Below are positions 1-7,015 of a stretch of 8,917 bases of DNA, in pieces (positions within the stretch are counted from its first letter, which is position 1; each line of letters begins with the position of its first letter). Under the pieces are notes generated by a model, which saw nothing but the letters and a program-made list of their open reading frames with translations, did no database searches and was not told the origin of the DNA. Source of the stretch: Zetaproteobacteria bacterium (GTDB lineage: Bacteria > Pseudomonadota > Zetaproteobacteria > Mariprofundales > Mariprofundaceae); contig JAJRVG010000012.1 in the NCBI GenBank assembly GCA_021545595.1, positions 1 to 8,917 on the forward strand, given 5' to 3'. Made by a program: the position numbers and the translations under genes.

Positions 1-1
1 C

Positions 2-775
2 AGGAAAAAGAATGACCCGAAATATGCTTCTCCGTCTTTCCTGTCATTGCCTATACGTTCCGGTGACAAATTGATTGCTGTCCTTAATCTGGCCGATAAG
101 GATAAAGATGAACACTTCCAGCAGAACGATGTTGACCTTGTCACCATAATGGTTCAGGCAGTTGGTTTTGCGCTTGAAAATGCTCGTACCCATTCCGAAC
201 TCAAACAACAGGCAGAAACCCTATTGCAGAAAACCGATGCTCTGAAGGAAGAAGTTCTTTTACGGAAACTTGCAGAAAAAGAGCTTAAGAATCTAGCCCT
301 TAGAGACCCGCTTACAGGGCTTCCCAATCGTTATATGTTTATTGACCGACTGGAAGTGGCTATTGCTCAGGCAGAGCGGAACAATAAAAAATTGGCTGTC
401 ATGTTTATTGATCTGGACCGATTCAAAAACATCAATGATACACTGGGTCATGCATCTGGTGATGAAACGCTGCGCGAAGTTTCAAAACGTATGGTAAGCT
501 GCTTGCGAAAAACTGATTTGATTGCCCGTTATGGGGGTGATGAATTTACCTTTATTCTGACGGATATGACTGAAACCGAAGGTATTGGCAACGTTGCCAG
601 CAAGATCAGAGATGTATTTCATCGGCCTATCAAACTGAATGGGACTGAATTCAGTATCGGGTGCAGTATTGGAATCAGCATTTACCCCGATGATTCAGAT
701 GATATTGATGGCTTGATCCAGCATGCGGACGCGGCCATGTATGCTTCCAAGCGGGCTAAGACCGACAGCGACTGA
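2..775 (+). CDS. GAF-GGDEF diguanylate cyclase, 5'-truncated by the window edge
   Basis: This protein probably makes the second messenger cyclic di-GMP from two GTP. The reading frame is open from base 2, so the true start lies upstream; the TTG at 47 is internal. The first ~55 residues look like the end of a GAF sensor domain (FLSLPIRSGDKLIAVLNLADK). A charged, coiled-coil-like linker follows at about 170-300 (SELKQQAETLLQKTDALKEE). The GGDEF domain begins with DPLTGLPNR at 305-331, has an intact GGDEF active-site motif at 533-547, and has an RxxD product-inhibition site (RKTD, 506-517) exactly five residues before it. It ends with the usual ADAAMYASKRAK, so the C-terminus is complete and there is no EAL domain. 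The intact active site and I-site predict an active, feedback-inhibited cyclase. The ligand of the GAF domain cannot be told. The gene looks more AT-rich than its neighbours (one 60-base line about 42% GC). Confidence 0.93.
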   Translation, partial: RKKNDPKYASPSFLSLPIRSGDKLIAVLNLADKDKDEHFQQNDVDLVTIMVQAVGFALENARTHSELKQQAETLLQKTDALKEEVLLRKLAEKELKNLALRDPLTGLPNRYMFIDRLEVAIAQAERNNKKLAVMFIDLDRFKNINDTLGHASGDETLREVSKRMVSCLRKTDLIARYGGDEFTFILTDMTETEGIGNVASKIRDVFHRPIKLNGTEFSIGCSIGISIYPDDSDDIDGLIQHADAAMYASKRAKTDSD

Positions 776-888
776 AGCAGGCTTATTAATTCCCAAATGA
801 CCTCTTTTGGTCGGAACGATCTTACCCACGAACAGTGGACGCTCCAATTAGTCACTTTGCTGCTGCTTCGAAAGCCAACGAAGACTCG

Positions 889-901
889 TAACGAATCGTT
901 A
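889..901. repeat. 13-base palindrome TAACGAATCGTTA upstream of radA
   Basis: The six-base arms TAACGA and TCGTTA are perfect reverse complements around one central A. It lies about 110 bases before the radA start and just upstream of the candidate promoter. It could be an operator for a dimeric regulator or a chance palindrome; it does not match the LexA boxes I know. Confidence 0.3.
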
Positions 902-922
902 AATGCCACTTTCCATTACAAT

Positions 923-951
923 TTGCATTTAGCAACCGTTCAACCCATATA
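923..951 (+). promoter_or_regulatory. Possible sigma-70 type promoter for radA
   Basis: TTGCAT (923-928) resembles a -35 element, and CATATA (946-951), overlapping TATAAC, resembles a -10 element with 17 bases between. It sits about 60 bases ahead of the radA start in a spacer where a promoter is expected. The match is by eye only and the -10 is imperfect. Confidence 0.3.
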
Positions 952-1011
952 ACAAACCCGTCTGCATACCCCTATTACATAAGGGCAACTTCATGTGTAC
1001 AGTTCATCATC

Positions 1012-2391
1012 ATGTCAAAATCGATCTTTGTCTGCCAGAACTGCGGTGCTGAACACCGTAAATGGGCGGGACAGTGTCTGGACTGCAGTGAATGGAACTG
1101 CATCGTTGAGCAGAATGATGCAGCGATCACTGCAAGAGTCGGTAGCAAGGGTAAGGTTCTTAACAGCTCATCTATCACAGAGATTTCAACCAAAGAGAGC
1201 CCACGCCGCAATACCGGTGTTGAGGAGCTAAACCGTGTTCTTGGTGGCGGGCTTGTCCCCGGCTCAGCCGTACTGATCGGTGGCGACCCCGGTATTGGTA
1301 AGTCAACCCTGCTTCTCCAGGCCTCCTCTCATCTGGCGGCCCTTGGTGGCATACTCTATATCACCGGTGAGGAATCGGTTTCACAGGTAAAGATGCGCGG
1401 TGAACGCATTGATGCACTGCATCAGGACCTGATGCTGATCTCTGCATCAGAACTTGAATCAATCATGGCAACCATTTCAAAACAGCGCCCTGCTGCCGTG
1501 GTGATTGATTCAATTCAAACCATGGTAACCAATCGCCTGACATCCGCACCCGGCACGGTGTCACAGGTTCGTGACTGTGCTGCAGCACTGATACAACAGG
1601 CCAAACAGCTGGGCCATGCACTTATTCTGGCCGGCCATGTCACCAAGGATGGCAGTATCGCCGGTCCACGCGTACTGGAGCATATGGTCGATGCCGTACT
1701 CTATTTCGAAGGTGACAAGGGGCATACCCACCGGATCCTCAGGGCGGTAAAAAACCGCTTTGGCCCGGCTGGTGAAATCGGCGTGTTCGAGATGAGCGAC
1801 CGGGGGCTCATCGGTATCCGGGATGCCTCAAAACTCTTTCTTGCCGAGCGTGCCCATGATGTTCCGGGTTCCACCGTACTGGCCTGTATGGAGGGCACTC
1901 GCCCACTGCTGGTCGAGGTGCAGGCGCTGGTGGCTCCAACTGTATACTCTACGCCGAAACGTTCATCGGTCGGCCTCGACATTAATCGAATTGCCATGCT
2001 GGCCGCCGTACTGGAGCGCCGTATTGGCATTCCACTCGGCCAGTATGATATCTATGTTAATGTGGCAGGTGGCGCCAGAATCAGTGAGCCGGCTGCTGAT
2101 CTTGCCGTGCTGCTGGCAATCATCTCCGCCTATCAGGAGAAGCCACTTCCATCCGATATGGCACTGTTTGGAGAAGTGGGCCTGACCGGTGAAATCCGGC
2201 CTGTCGGCAACCCCGAGGCAAGGGTGCGTGAAGCAGCTAGTCTGGGTTTCTCGAAGCTGCTTCTGCCGCGTGAAAATGAAACAAGGGTGCAGGAGTCGAA
2301 TCTTGCTGTTACGCTTCGGAAATCTGCCGTCGGGCTCACATGTCTGCCGGCAAAACATCTATCCGAGGCAGTGCAGATAGCCTTGGGTTGA
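1012..2391 (+). CDS. radA: DNA repair protein RadA (RecA-like branch migration ATPase)
   Basis: RadA (also called Sms) is a cytoplasmic ATPase that helps RecA process recombination intermediates by extending D-loops and driving branch migration. All family landmarks are present in 459 residues, a normal length. An N-terminal zinc finger has Cys8, Cys11, Cys22 and Cys25. The Walker A motif GGDPGIGKST is at residues 90-99. The RadA-specific KNRFG motif is at 247-251. A C-terminal Lon-protease-like domain contains GLDINRIAMLAAVLERR and GEVGLTGEIRPV. The start is secure: the zinc finger begins eight residues in and no in-frame start codon lies just upstream. No clear Shine-Dalgarno sequence precedes it (the nearest purine run is AAGGG, 981-985), so initiation may be weak. 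It leads the run of + strand genes, with cvpA only 19 bases downstream. Confidence 0.98.
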   Translation: MSKSIFVCQNCGAEHRKWAGQCLDCSEWNCIVEQNDAAITARVGSKGKVLNSSSITEISTKESPRRNTGVEELNRVLGGGLVPGSAVLIGGDPGIGKSTLLLQASSHLAALGGILYITGEESVSQVKMRGERIDALHQDLMLISASELESIMATISKQRPAAVVIDSIQTMVTNRLTSAPGTVSQVRDCAAALIQQAKQLGHALILAGHVTKDGSIAGPRVLEHMVDAVLYFEGDKGHTHRILRAVKNRFGPAGEIGVFEMSDRGLIGIRDASKLFLAERAHDVPGSTVLACMEGTRPLLVEVQALVAPTVYSTPKRSSVGLDINRIAMLAAVLERRIGIPLGQYDIYVNVAGGARISEPAADLAVLLAIISAYQEKPLPSDMALFGEVGLTGEIRPVGNPEARVREAASLGFSKLLLPRENETRVQESNLAVTLRKSAVGLTCLPAKHLSEAVQIALG

Positions 2392-2401
2392 TTACGCTTA
2401 C

Positions 2402-2405
2402 GAGG
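2402..2405 (+). promoter_or_regulatory. Ribosome binding site GAGG that fixes the TTG start of cvpA
   Basis: GAGG is followed by five bases (ATAAT) and then TTG at 2411. No ATG or GTG is near enough to give the conserved CvpA N-terminus, so this site supports the rare TTG start. Confidence 0.6.
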
Positions 2406-2410
2406 ATAAT

Positions 2411-3013
2411 TTGAACTTCTTTGATTATATCCTGATCGCTGTTGTCGGACTCTCTGTCGTTCTTTCGCTATGGCGCGGCTTTGTTCGGGAAATCATTTCT
2501 CTCATCGGCCTTGTAGCCGCATTCCTTATTGCCAGCCGCACTTCCGGTCAGGCAGGTGATATCCTTGGCCAGTGGATCACCAATGGAACTGTCGCCGATA
2601 TTGCCGGCTTTGCTCTGGTGTTTGTCCTTATCATGCTCATCGTCGGTATCGTTGGAGCCATTATCCGTAAACTTGTCGATATGGCAGATCTGACAACAAC
2701 CGACCGTACTCTGGGTATTTTCTTTGGTGCCGCCCGGGGCCTGCTACTTATTTCGTTATCCTTCCTGATCTATACATCCTATGCCAAGCCCGATCAGAAG
2801 TGGATGAAAGAGAGCATGCTGACCCCGCACGCTATTGAAGCGGGAGATATGCTCGGCAGGGTCATTCCCGAAGGCTATCCTTTCTCCCGTCAAGGCAGCG
2901 CATCCGGGCCTTCAGCCACAGCAAAAGAGATGCCTCCGGAAAGCATGGCAGATAGAATCCCCATTGCAGATAAAAAAGAACTACAATCCATTATTCAGGA
3001 TAGTATGAAGTGA
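2411..3013 (+). CDS. cvpA: CvpA family inner-membrane protein
   Basis: CvpA proteins are small inner-membrane proteins first linked to colicin V production in E. coli and often encoded beside purF; their biochemical role is poorly defined. The 200-residue product fits the family. It starts MNFFDYILIAVVGLSVVLSL and has about four hydrophobic segments at roughly 5-22, 27-43, 63-87 and 105-124. The family signature TTDRTLGIFFGAARG spans about 96-110, just before or in the last membrane segment. The remaining ~75 residues are polar, low in complexity and probably soluble (SASGPSATAKEMPPES). The start codon is TTG, supported by GAGG five bases upstream. The stop overlaps the purF GTG start (GTGA), which implies translational coupling. 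It lies 19 bases after radA and is probably on the same transcript. Confidence 0.92.
   Translation: MNFFDYILIAVVGLSVVLSLWRGFVREIISLIGLVAAFLIASRTSGQAGDILGQWITNGTVADIAGFALVFVLIMLIVGIVGAIIRKLVDMADLTTTDRTLGIFFGAARGLLLISLSFLIYTSYAKPDQKWMKESMLTPHAIEAGDMLGRVIPEGYPFSRQGSASGPSATAKEMPPESMADRIPIADKKELQSIIQDSMK
2997..3000 (+). promoter_or_regulatory. Ribosome binding site AGGA for the GTG start of purF
   Basis: AGGA lies nine bases before GTG 3010 and inside the end of cvpA. ATG codons at 3016 and 3019 are in frame and are served less well by GAAG (3007-3010). The GTG is favoured but not proven. Confidence 0.45.
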
Positions 3014-4461
3014 CGATGATGGACATCCACCTCCCCTCTGACCACGAAGCTGATGATCACTTCCACGATGAGTGTGGCGTATTCGGTGTTTACGATAATC
3101 AGGAAGCAGCCAACGTCACCTACCTCGGGCTTTACGCACAGCAGCACCGTGGTCAGGAGTCTGCGGGCATCGTCTGCACTGATGGTCATACATTCAGCAG
3201 CCATCGTGGCATGGGTCTGGTTGCTGATGTTTTCAAGAAGTCAGAGATCAGCGAACTGACCGGCAGAAGCAGCATTGGCCATGTCCGTTACTCCACTTCC
3301 GGTGAGTCCGGCCTGAGAAACTGTCAGCCATTCTCTTTTGAGTATGCTCATGGTGGTATTGCCATGTGCCACAACGGCAACATTGTCAATGCGCCGGCTC
3401 TTCGCAAAGAGCTTGAAAAGGAAGGCTCTATCTTCCAGTCAACCTCTGATACCGAGGTCCTGATCCATCTGGTTGCCAGAAGTAAATCGCCAGCAACACG
3501 TGAACGTCTGGCAGAAGCAATTAACCGACTACGAGGTGGTTTCTCACTGCTTGTGCTGACCGAATCGAGTCTGTTTGGCGTGCGTGATCGTAATGGCATT
3601 CGCCCACTGGTACTCGGCAAGCTGGATGGCTCATACGTTCTGGCATCTGAGACCTGTGCATTTGACCTGATTGGTGCCACCTATGAGCGTGATATTGAGC
3701 CGGGCGAGATGGTGCTTATTGATGAACACGGTATTCAGAGCCTGCGCCCGTTTGACAGTGCCACGTCGAAGTTCTGTGTCTTCGAATATGTATACTTTGC
3801 ACGTCCTGATTCCAACCTGGAAGGTGTCAATGTATACCATGCCCGTTACCAGATCGGTGTTGAGCTGGCCAAAGAGTCTCCTGTTGAGGCCGACATTATT
3901 ATCCCAATCCCTGACTCCGGCGTACCACCAGCCATGGGTTATGCAGAGGAGTCAGGTATTCCATTTCAGATGGGCCTGATCCGGAATCATTATGTCGGAC
4001 GCACATTCATCGAGCCACAGCAGTCGATCCGGAACTTTGGCGTAAAATTGAAGCTGAACCCGATCCGCAGGCTGATTGAGGGCAAACGGATTGTTCTGGT
4101 GGATGACTCCATTGTCCGTGGAACCACAAGCCGTAAAATTGTTGAGATGGTCAGGGCTGCCGGTGCCAAAGAGGTGCATATGCGTATCTCCAGCCCACCA
4201 ACCAAGCACTCCTGCTTCTACGGCATTGATACACCCAATGAGGATGAGCTTCTGGCCAACAAGATGGACCTGGAAGAGATGTGCAGGGCCATTAATGCCG
4301 ACTCACTCGCCTTTGTCTCATCCGAAGGCATGTACCGTGCCGTGGGCAAGCCCCGTGATCTCCACTGTGATGCCTGCTTCTCCGGTGATTACCCGGTGCC
4401 CATTGATGGACCACGCTCACCGCAGCTGTCACTGCTTAGATTCTTCAGCCGGAGGCCATGA
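3010..4461 (+). CDS. purF: Amidophosphoribosyltransferase PurF, 4Fe-4S type with propeptide
   Basis: PurF makes 5-phosphoribosylamine from PRPP and glutamine, the first committed step of purine synthesis. The N-terminal glutaminase (Ntn hydrolase) domain shows HDECGVFGVY with nucleophile Cys22, preceded by a ~21-residue leader that must be cleaved to free the cysteine. RGQESAG, GHVRYSTSG and HNGN follow. The C-terminal phosphoribosyltransferase domain has the PRPP loop VLVDDSIVRGTTS (residues 362-374). Cys256, Cys402, Cys453 and Cys456 align with the four iron-sulfur ligands of the Bacillus subtilis enzyme; the spacings 146, 51 and 3 compare with 146, 55 and 3 there. This places it with the oxygen-sensitive cluster-bearing class rather than the E. 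coli class. At 483 residues it is full length. It starts with GTG overlapping the cvpA stop and its TGA overlaps the ATG of the next gene. Confidence 0.97.
   Translation: MTMMDIHLPSDHEADDHFHDECGVFGVYDNQEAANVTYLGLYAQQHRGQESAGIVCTDGHTFSSHRGMGLVADVFKKSEISELTGRSSIGHVRYSTSGESGLRNCQPFSFEYAHGGIAMCHNGNIVNAPALRKELEKEGSIFQSTSDTEVLIHLVARSKSPATRERLAEAINRLRGGFSLLVLTESSLFGVRDRNGIRPLVLGKLDGSYVLASETCAFDLIGATYERDIEPGEMVLIDEHGIQSLRPFDSATSKFCVFEYVYFARPDSNLEGVNVYHARYQIGVELAKESPVEADIIIPIPDSGVPPAMGYAEESGIPFQMGLIRNHYVGRTFIEPQQSIRNFGVKLKLNPIRRLIEGKRIVLVDDSIVRGTTSRKIVEMVRAAGAKEVHMRISSPPTKHSCFYGIDTPNEDELLANKMDLEEMCRAINADSLAFVSSEGMYRAVGKPRDLHCDACFSGDYPVPIDGPRSPQLSLLRFFSRRP
4451..4455 (+). promoter_or_regulatory. Ribosome binding site GGAGG very close to the hydrolase start
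   Basis: GGAGG inside the last codons of purF is only two bases from ATG 4458, closer than usual. With the ATGA overlap this suggests that the hydrolase is translated by ribosomes finishing purF. Confidence 0.45.
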
Positions 4462-5168
4462 GTCACCCCACGATTGTACTTCTGCACGGGCTGTTCGGCT
4501 TCAGCCGCATTATCTACTGGGACTATTTCAATGGTGTTCAGGATCTTTATGAACAGCGGGGCTTCCGGGTTATCACACCACGTGTGCCGCCTGCCTCCGG
4601 TATTGAGACTCAGGCCATGTCACTTGCCAGACAGCTTGAAAGCGAGCGTGGCCCCCTGCACCTGATAGGTCACTCAATGGGTGGGCTTTATGCACGCCAT
4701 TTTATTACTCATTGTGGTGGCCACAGGAAAGTCCACAGCCTGATCACGCTCGCAACACCACACAGGGGTTCTTCGGCTGCTGATTATATCTGTAGAAGCA
4801 TCTCACTTTACAGGCTGTTTGATGGCGTACATGAACTGACCACCGGACATATGAAAAGATTCAACGAAATCACCCCCGATTCTGCTGAGGTACGCTATCG
4901 CAGCTACTCATCCAGCCGACCCGTGAGTGAGCTGCCCTGGAGCGTCAGAGACCTCGGTCGCATTATTCAGGAGGCAGAGGGTGCCAATGATGTGCAGGTA
5001 TCAGTGACTTCCGCCATCTGGGGTGAACATGTCAGGACTCTCCATGCTGACCATTTTGAAGTGATCGGCCAGAATTTCTGGCTAAATCCGTTTCAACAGA
5101 GATTAAAGTTTGATCACCTTGCCCTCTACCACGAGATTGGAGAGTGGATAGAAGAGCATCCGGAGTAG
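4458..5168 (+). CDS. Lipase-like alpha/beta hydrolase without a signal peptide
   Basis: The 236-residue product looks like a serine esterase or lipase of the triacylglycerol-lipase (family I) type. The oxyanion-hole strand TIVLLHGLFG is at residues 5-14. The nucleophile elbow GHSMGG (71-76) gives Ser73. LATPHRG follows the next strand, as in lipases. NDVQVSVTSAIWG supplies the likely acid Asp178, and ADHFEV supplies the likely His199, spaced as in family I lipases. So a complete Ser-Asp-His triad can be proposed. No signal peptide or membrane anchor is visible, so it should act in the cytoplasm, unlike classic secreted lipases. The substrate is unknown; a phospholipid, acylglycerol or other ester is possible. 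Its ATG overlaps the purF stop, so the two are probably co-translated although no shared pathway is obvious. It ends 83 bases before gatC. Confidence 0.85.
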   Translation: MSHPTIVLLHGLFGFSRIIYWDYFNGVQDLYEQRGFRVITPRVPPASGIETQAMSLARQLESERGPLHLIGHSMGGLYARHFITHCGGHRKVHSLITLATPHRGSSAADYICRSISLYRLFDGVHELTTGHMKRFNEITPDSAEVRYRSYSSSRPVSELPWSVRDLGRIIQEAEGANDVQVSVTSAIWGEHVRTLHADHFEVIGQNFWLNPFQQRLKFDHLALYHEIGEWIEEHPE

Positions 5169-5237
5169 TCTGCTCCCGAATAACGCTTCATGGTTCAATT
5201 CACAGATAAATAGAGCTAAGCTTCGCGCCAATTCAAA

Positions 5238-5243
5238 CAGAGG
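5238..5243 (+). promoter_or_regulatory. Ribosome binding site CAGAGG for gatC
   Basis: CAGAGG lies eight bases before ATG 5252, a standard spacing, and supports that start. The 83-base gap before gatC shows no promoter I would defend; TAAATA at 5207-5212 lacks a good -35 partner. Confidence 0.5.
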
Positions 5244-5251
5244 TCATACCG

Positions 5252-5530
5252 ATGGATATTGATGTAAATAAAGTAGCGATGCTGGCTCGCATCCGTCTGA
5301 CAGATGATGAGGCTGCTGAACTGGGACCGCAGCTCTCCGGTATTCTTGGTTATATTGAAACACTTTCTGAAGTGGATACCGAAGGTGTTGCCGCCACAGC
5401 ACACCCGCACGATGCAGCAATGCCCCTGCGCGCCAATGTTGTAACCAACACAAACCGAAGGGATGAGCTTCAGGCTTCTGCCCCCCAAACTGAATCCGGC
5501 CTCTATGTTGTGCCGAAAGTAATCGAGTAA
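5252..5530 (+). CDS. gatC: Asp-tRNA(Asn)/Glu-tRNA(Gln) amidotransferase subunit C
   Basis: GatC is the small subunit that wraps around GatA and GatB and stabilises the amidotransferase. The product is 92 residues, typical for the family. It shows the conserved helical start VNKVAMLARIRLTDDEAAEL, the segment LSGILGYIETLSEVDTEGV and the proline-bearing extended tail ending SGLYVVPKVIE, which packs between the larger subunits in known structures. It has no catalytic residues, as expected. A good ribosome binding site precedes it, and gatA starts three bases after its stop, so gatC heads the gatCAB cluster. Longer antisense frames across this gene are shadows. Confidence 0.96.
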   Translation: MDIDVNKVAMLARIRLTDDEAAELGPQLSGILGYIETLSEVDTEGVAATAHPHDAAMPLRANVVTNTNRRDELQASAPQTESGLYVVPKVIE

Positions 5531-5533
5531 ACC

Positions 5534-7015
5534 ATGCCATTTAGTTCCCTGTCTGAAATCAAATCCCGCCTGGATGCAGGTGAAACCTCCGCTGTTGAAG
5601 TAGCTCAGCTCTACCTTGGCCGCATTGCTGCTCACAACGGTTCTCTGAATGCTTTTGTACACATTGATCCGGCTCACGTACTGGCTCAGGCCGAAGCATC
5701 TGACAGATATCGCTCAGAACATGATGCCCCCCGCCCGCTTGAAGGGCTACCGATTGCTGTGAAGGATATTTTCTGCACACAGGATGGCCCTACCCGCTGC
5801 TGCTCCAGGATTCTGGAAGATTTTCACGCACCTTACGATGCGCAGGTGATCACACATCTGAAAGAGGCCGGAGCTGTTCTTGTTGGTAAAACCAATATGG
5901 ATGAGTTTGCCATGGGCTCATCGACTGAGACATCTGCATTCGGCCCGTGCCGCAACCCGTGGGATATTGAGACCATTCCGGGCGGCTCATCCGGTGGCTC
6001 TGCTGCTGCAGTTGCCGCAGCACTGACACCGGCAGCTCTGGGCACCGATACCGGCGGCTCCATTCGCCAGCCTGCTTCACTTACCGGTATTACCGGCCTG
6101 AAACCAACCTACGGACGTGTTTCACGCCGGGGTATTATTGCATTTGCCTCTTCACTTGATCAAGCGGGAGCGATGACCCGCACGGTAAAAGATACAGCCA
6201 TGGTCACTGCCGCCATCTCCGGCCACGACAGCGGTGATGCAACATCGGTGGAGAGCGCGCCGGTCGTTGACTGGCTGGGTGCATGTGATGTGACCGATAT
6301 GAAAGGTCTCAGGATCGGCCGTCCAAAAGAGTATTTTATCGAAGGCATGGATGCCGGGGTTCGGGCTTCTGTTGAAGCAGCCCTTGAGAAGTGCAGGGAG
6401 TTAGGAGCAGAGATTATCGATATCTCACTTCCGCACACGAAATATGCAGTTGCAGCCTACTACGTGATCGCGCCATCAGAAGCCTCAGCCAACCTCTCAC
6501 GTTATGACAGTGTCCGTTTCGGCCATCGCTGTGATAATCCTGAAGACCTGTTGGATATGTATACCCGCTCCCGTGATGAGGGTTTCGGCTCTGAGGTAAA
6601 GCGCCGCATTCTGACCGGTGCTTTTGCACTCTCATCCGGCTACTACGACGCTTACTACCTGAAGGCTCAGCAGGTTCGCACACTGATTCAGCAGGATTTT
6701 ATCAAGGCATTTGAACAGGTGGATCTGATTGCCACGCCGACCAGTCCGATCACTGCATTCAAGCTGGGTGAAAAGACGGATGACCCGTTGACCATGTATC
6801 TCTCTGACATCTATACCATTGCAGTCAATCTGGCCGGCCTTCCCGGCCTCTCCCAGCCCTGCGGCTTTGTGGATGGGATGCCGGTCGGTCTGCAGTGGAT
6901 TGCACCTGCATGGCGTGAAGAGAGTGTTTTAAGTGCCGCATCGGCTTATGAGGCTGCTACAGAGTGGCATAGCAGAGTACCTGCTGCCTTTGGCAGTGAC
7001 GGAGGTGAATCATGA
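5534..7015 (+). CDS. gatA: Asp-tRNA(Asn)/Glu-tRNA(Gln) amidotransferase subunit A (glutaminase)
   Basis: GatA is an amidase-signature enzyme that frees ammonia from glutamine (or asparagine) and passes it through a tunnel to GatB. The 493-residue product has the full Ser-cisSer-Lys triad. Lys77 lies in LPIAVKDIF, Ser152 in the glycine/serine-rich GGSSGGSAAAVAA, and nucleophile Ser176 in DTGGSIRQPA. The 75- and 24-residue spacings match those of the Staphylococcus aureus enzyme (Lys79, Ser154, Ser178). Further family segments include GKTNMDEFAMGSS, GLKPTYGRVSR and, near the end, VNLAGLPGLSQPCG and GLQWIAP. The start is three bases after the gatC stop with no strong ribosome binding site of its own, so it probably relies on coupling to gatC. 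Its end overlaps gatB by four bases (ATGA). Confidence 0.98.
   Translation: MPFSSLSEIKSRLDAGETSAVEVAQLYLGRIAAHNGSLNAFVHIDPAHVLAQAEASDRYRSEHDAPRPLEGLPIAVKDIFCTQDGPTRCCSRILEDFHAPYDAQVITHLKEAGAVLVGKTNMDEFAMGSSTETSAFGPCRNPWDIETIPGGSSGGSAAAVAAALTPAALGTDTGGSIRQPASLTGITGLKPTYGRVSRRGIIAFASSLDQAGAMTRTVKDTAMVTAAISGHDSGDATSVESAPVVDWLGACDVTDMKGLRIGRPKEYFIEGMDAGVRASVEAALEKCRELGAEIIDISLPHTKYAVAAYYVIAPSEASANLSRYDSVRFGHRCDNPEDLLDMYTRSRDEGFGSEVKRRILTGAFALSSGYYDAYYLKAQQVRTLIQQDFIKAFEQVDLIATPTSPITAFKLGEKTDDPLTMYLSDIYTIAVNLAGLPGLSQPCGFVDGMPVGLQWIAPAWREESVLSAASAYEAATEWHSRVPAAFGSDGGES
7001..7008 (+). promoter_or_regulatory. Strong ribosome binding site GGAGGTGA for gatB inside the end of gatA
   Basis: Eight bases complementary to the 3' end of 16S rRNA lie three bases before ATG 7012. 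Together with the ATGA overlap this should give efficient, coupled translation of GatB with GatA. Confidence 0.65.

Larger units (their letters stand above)
776..1011. other. Gene-free spacer between the GGDEF gene and radA
   Basis: No convincing gene lies in these 236 bases. Both strands carry only reading frames that are shadows or extensions of neighbouring genes. The stretch around 791-842 (CCAAATGACCTCTTTTGG, then GTGGACGCTCC) has the feel of a degenerate dispersed intergenic sequence known from other proteobacteria, but that is a recollection I cannot check. It also holds a 13-base palindrome (889-901) and a possible promoter (923-951), listed separately. No strong terminator is visible after the GGDEF gene. 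Confidence 0.6.

Noticed and set aside
793..812. Possible terminator after the GGDEF gene (CCAAA/TTTGG or GACC/GGTC)
   Set aside because: The stems are only 4-5 bases, mutually exclusive and not followed by a T-run.
682..909. 75-residue - strand frame over the GGDEF end and spacer
   Set aside because: No ribosome binding site or family resemblance; half of it is antisense to the GGDEF domain.
1963..2358. 131-residue - strand frame inside radA
   Set aside because: It is antisense to the conserved Lon-like domain of RadA, and the composition looks like a coding shadow.
5161..5251. Terminator (GGAG/CTCC) and promoter between the hydrolase and gatC
   Set aside because: The stem is four bases without a T-run, and no acceptable -35/-10 pair was found, so I cannot say whether gatCAB has its own promoter.
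5216..5677. 153-residue open frame on the - strand
   Set aside because: It lies across the well-supported gatC and the start of gatA, and its translation has no recognisable domain. It is a shadow.
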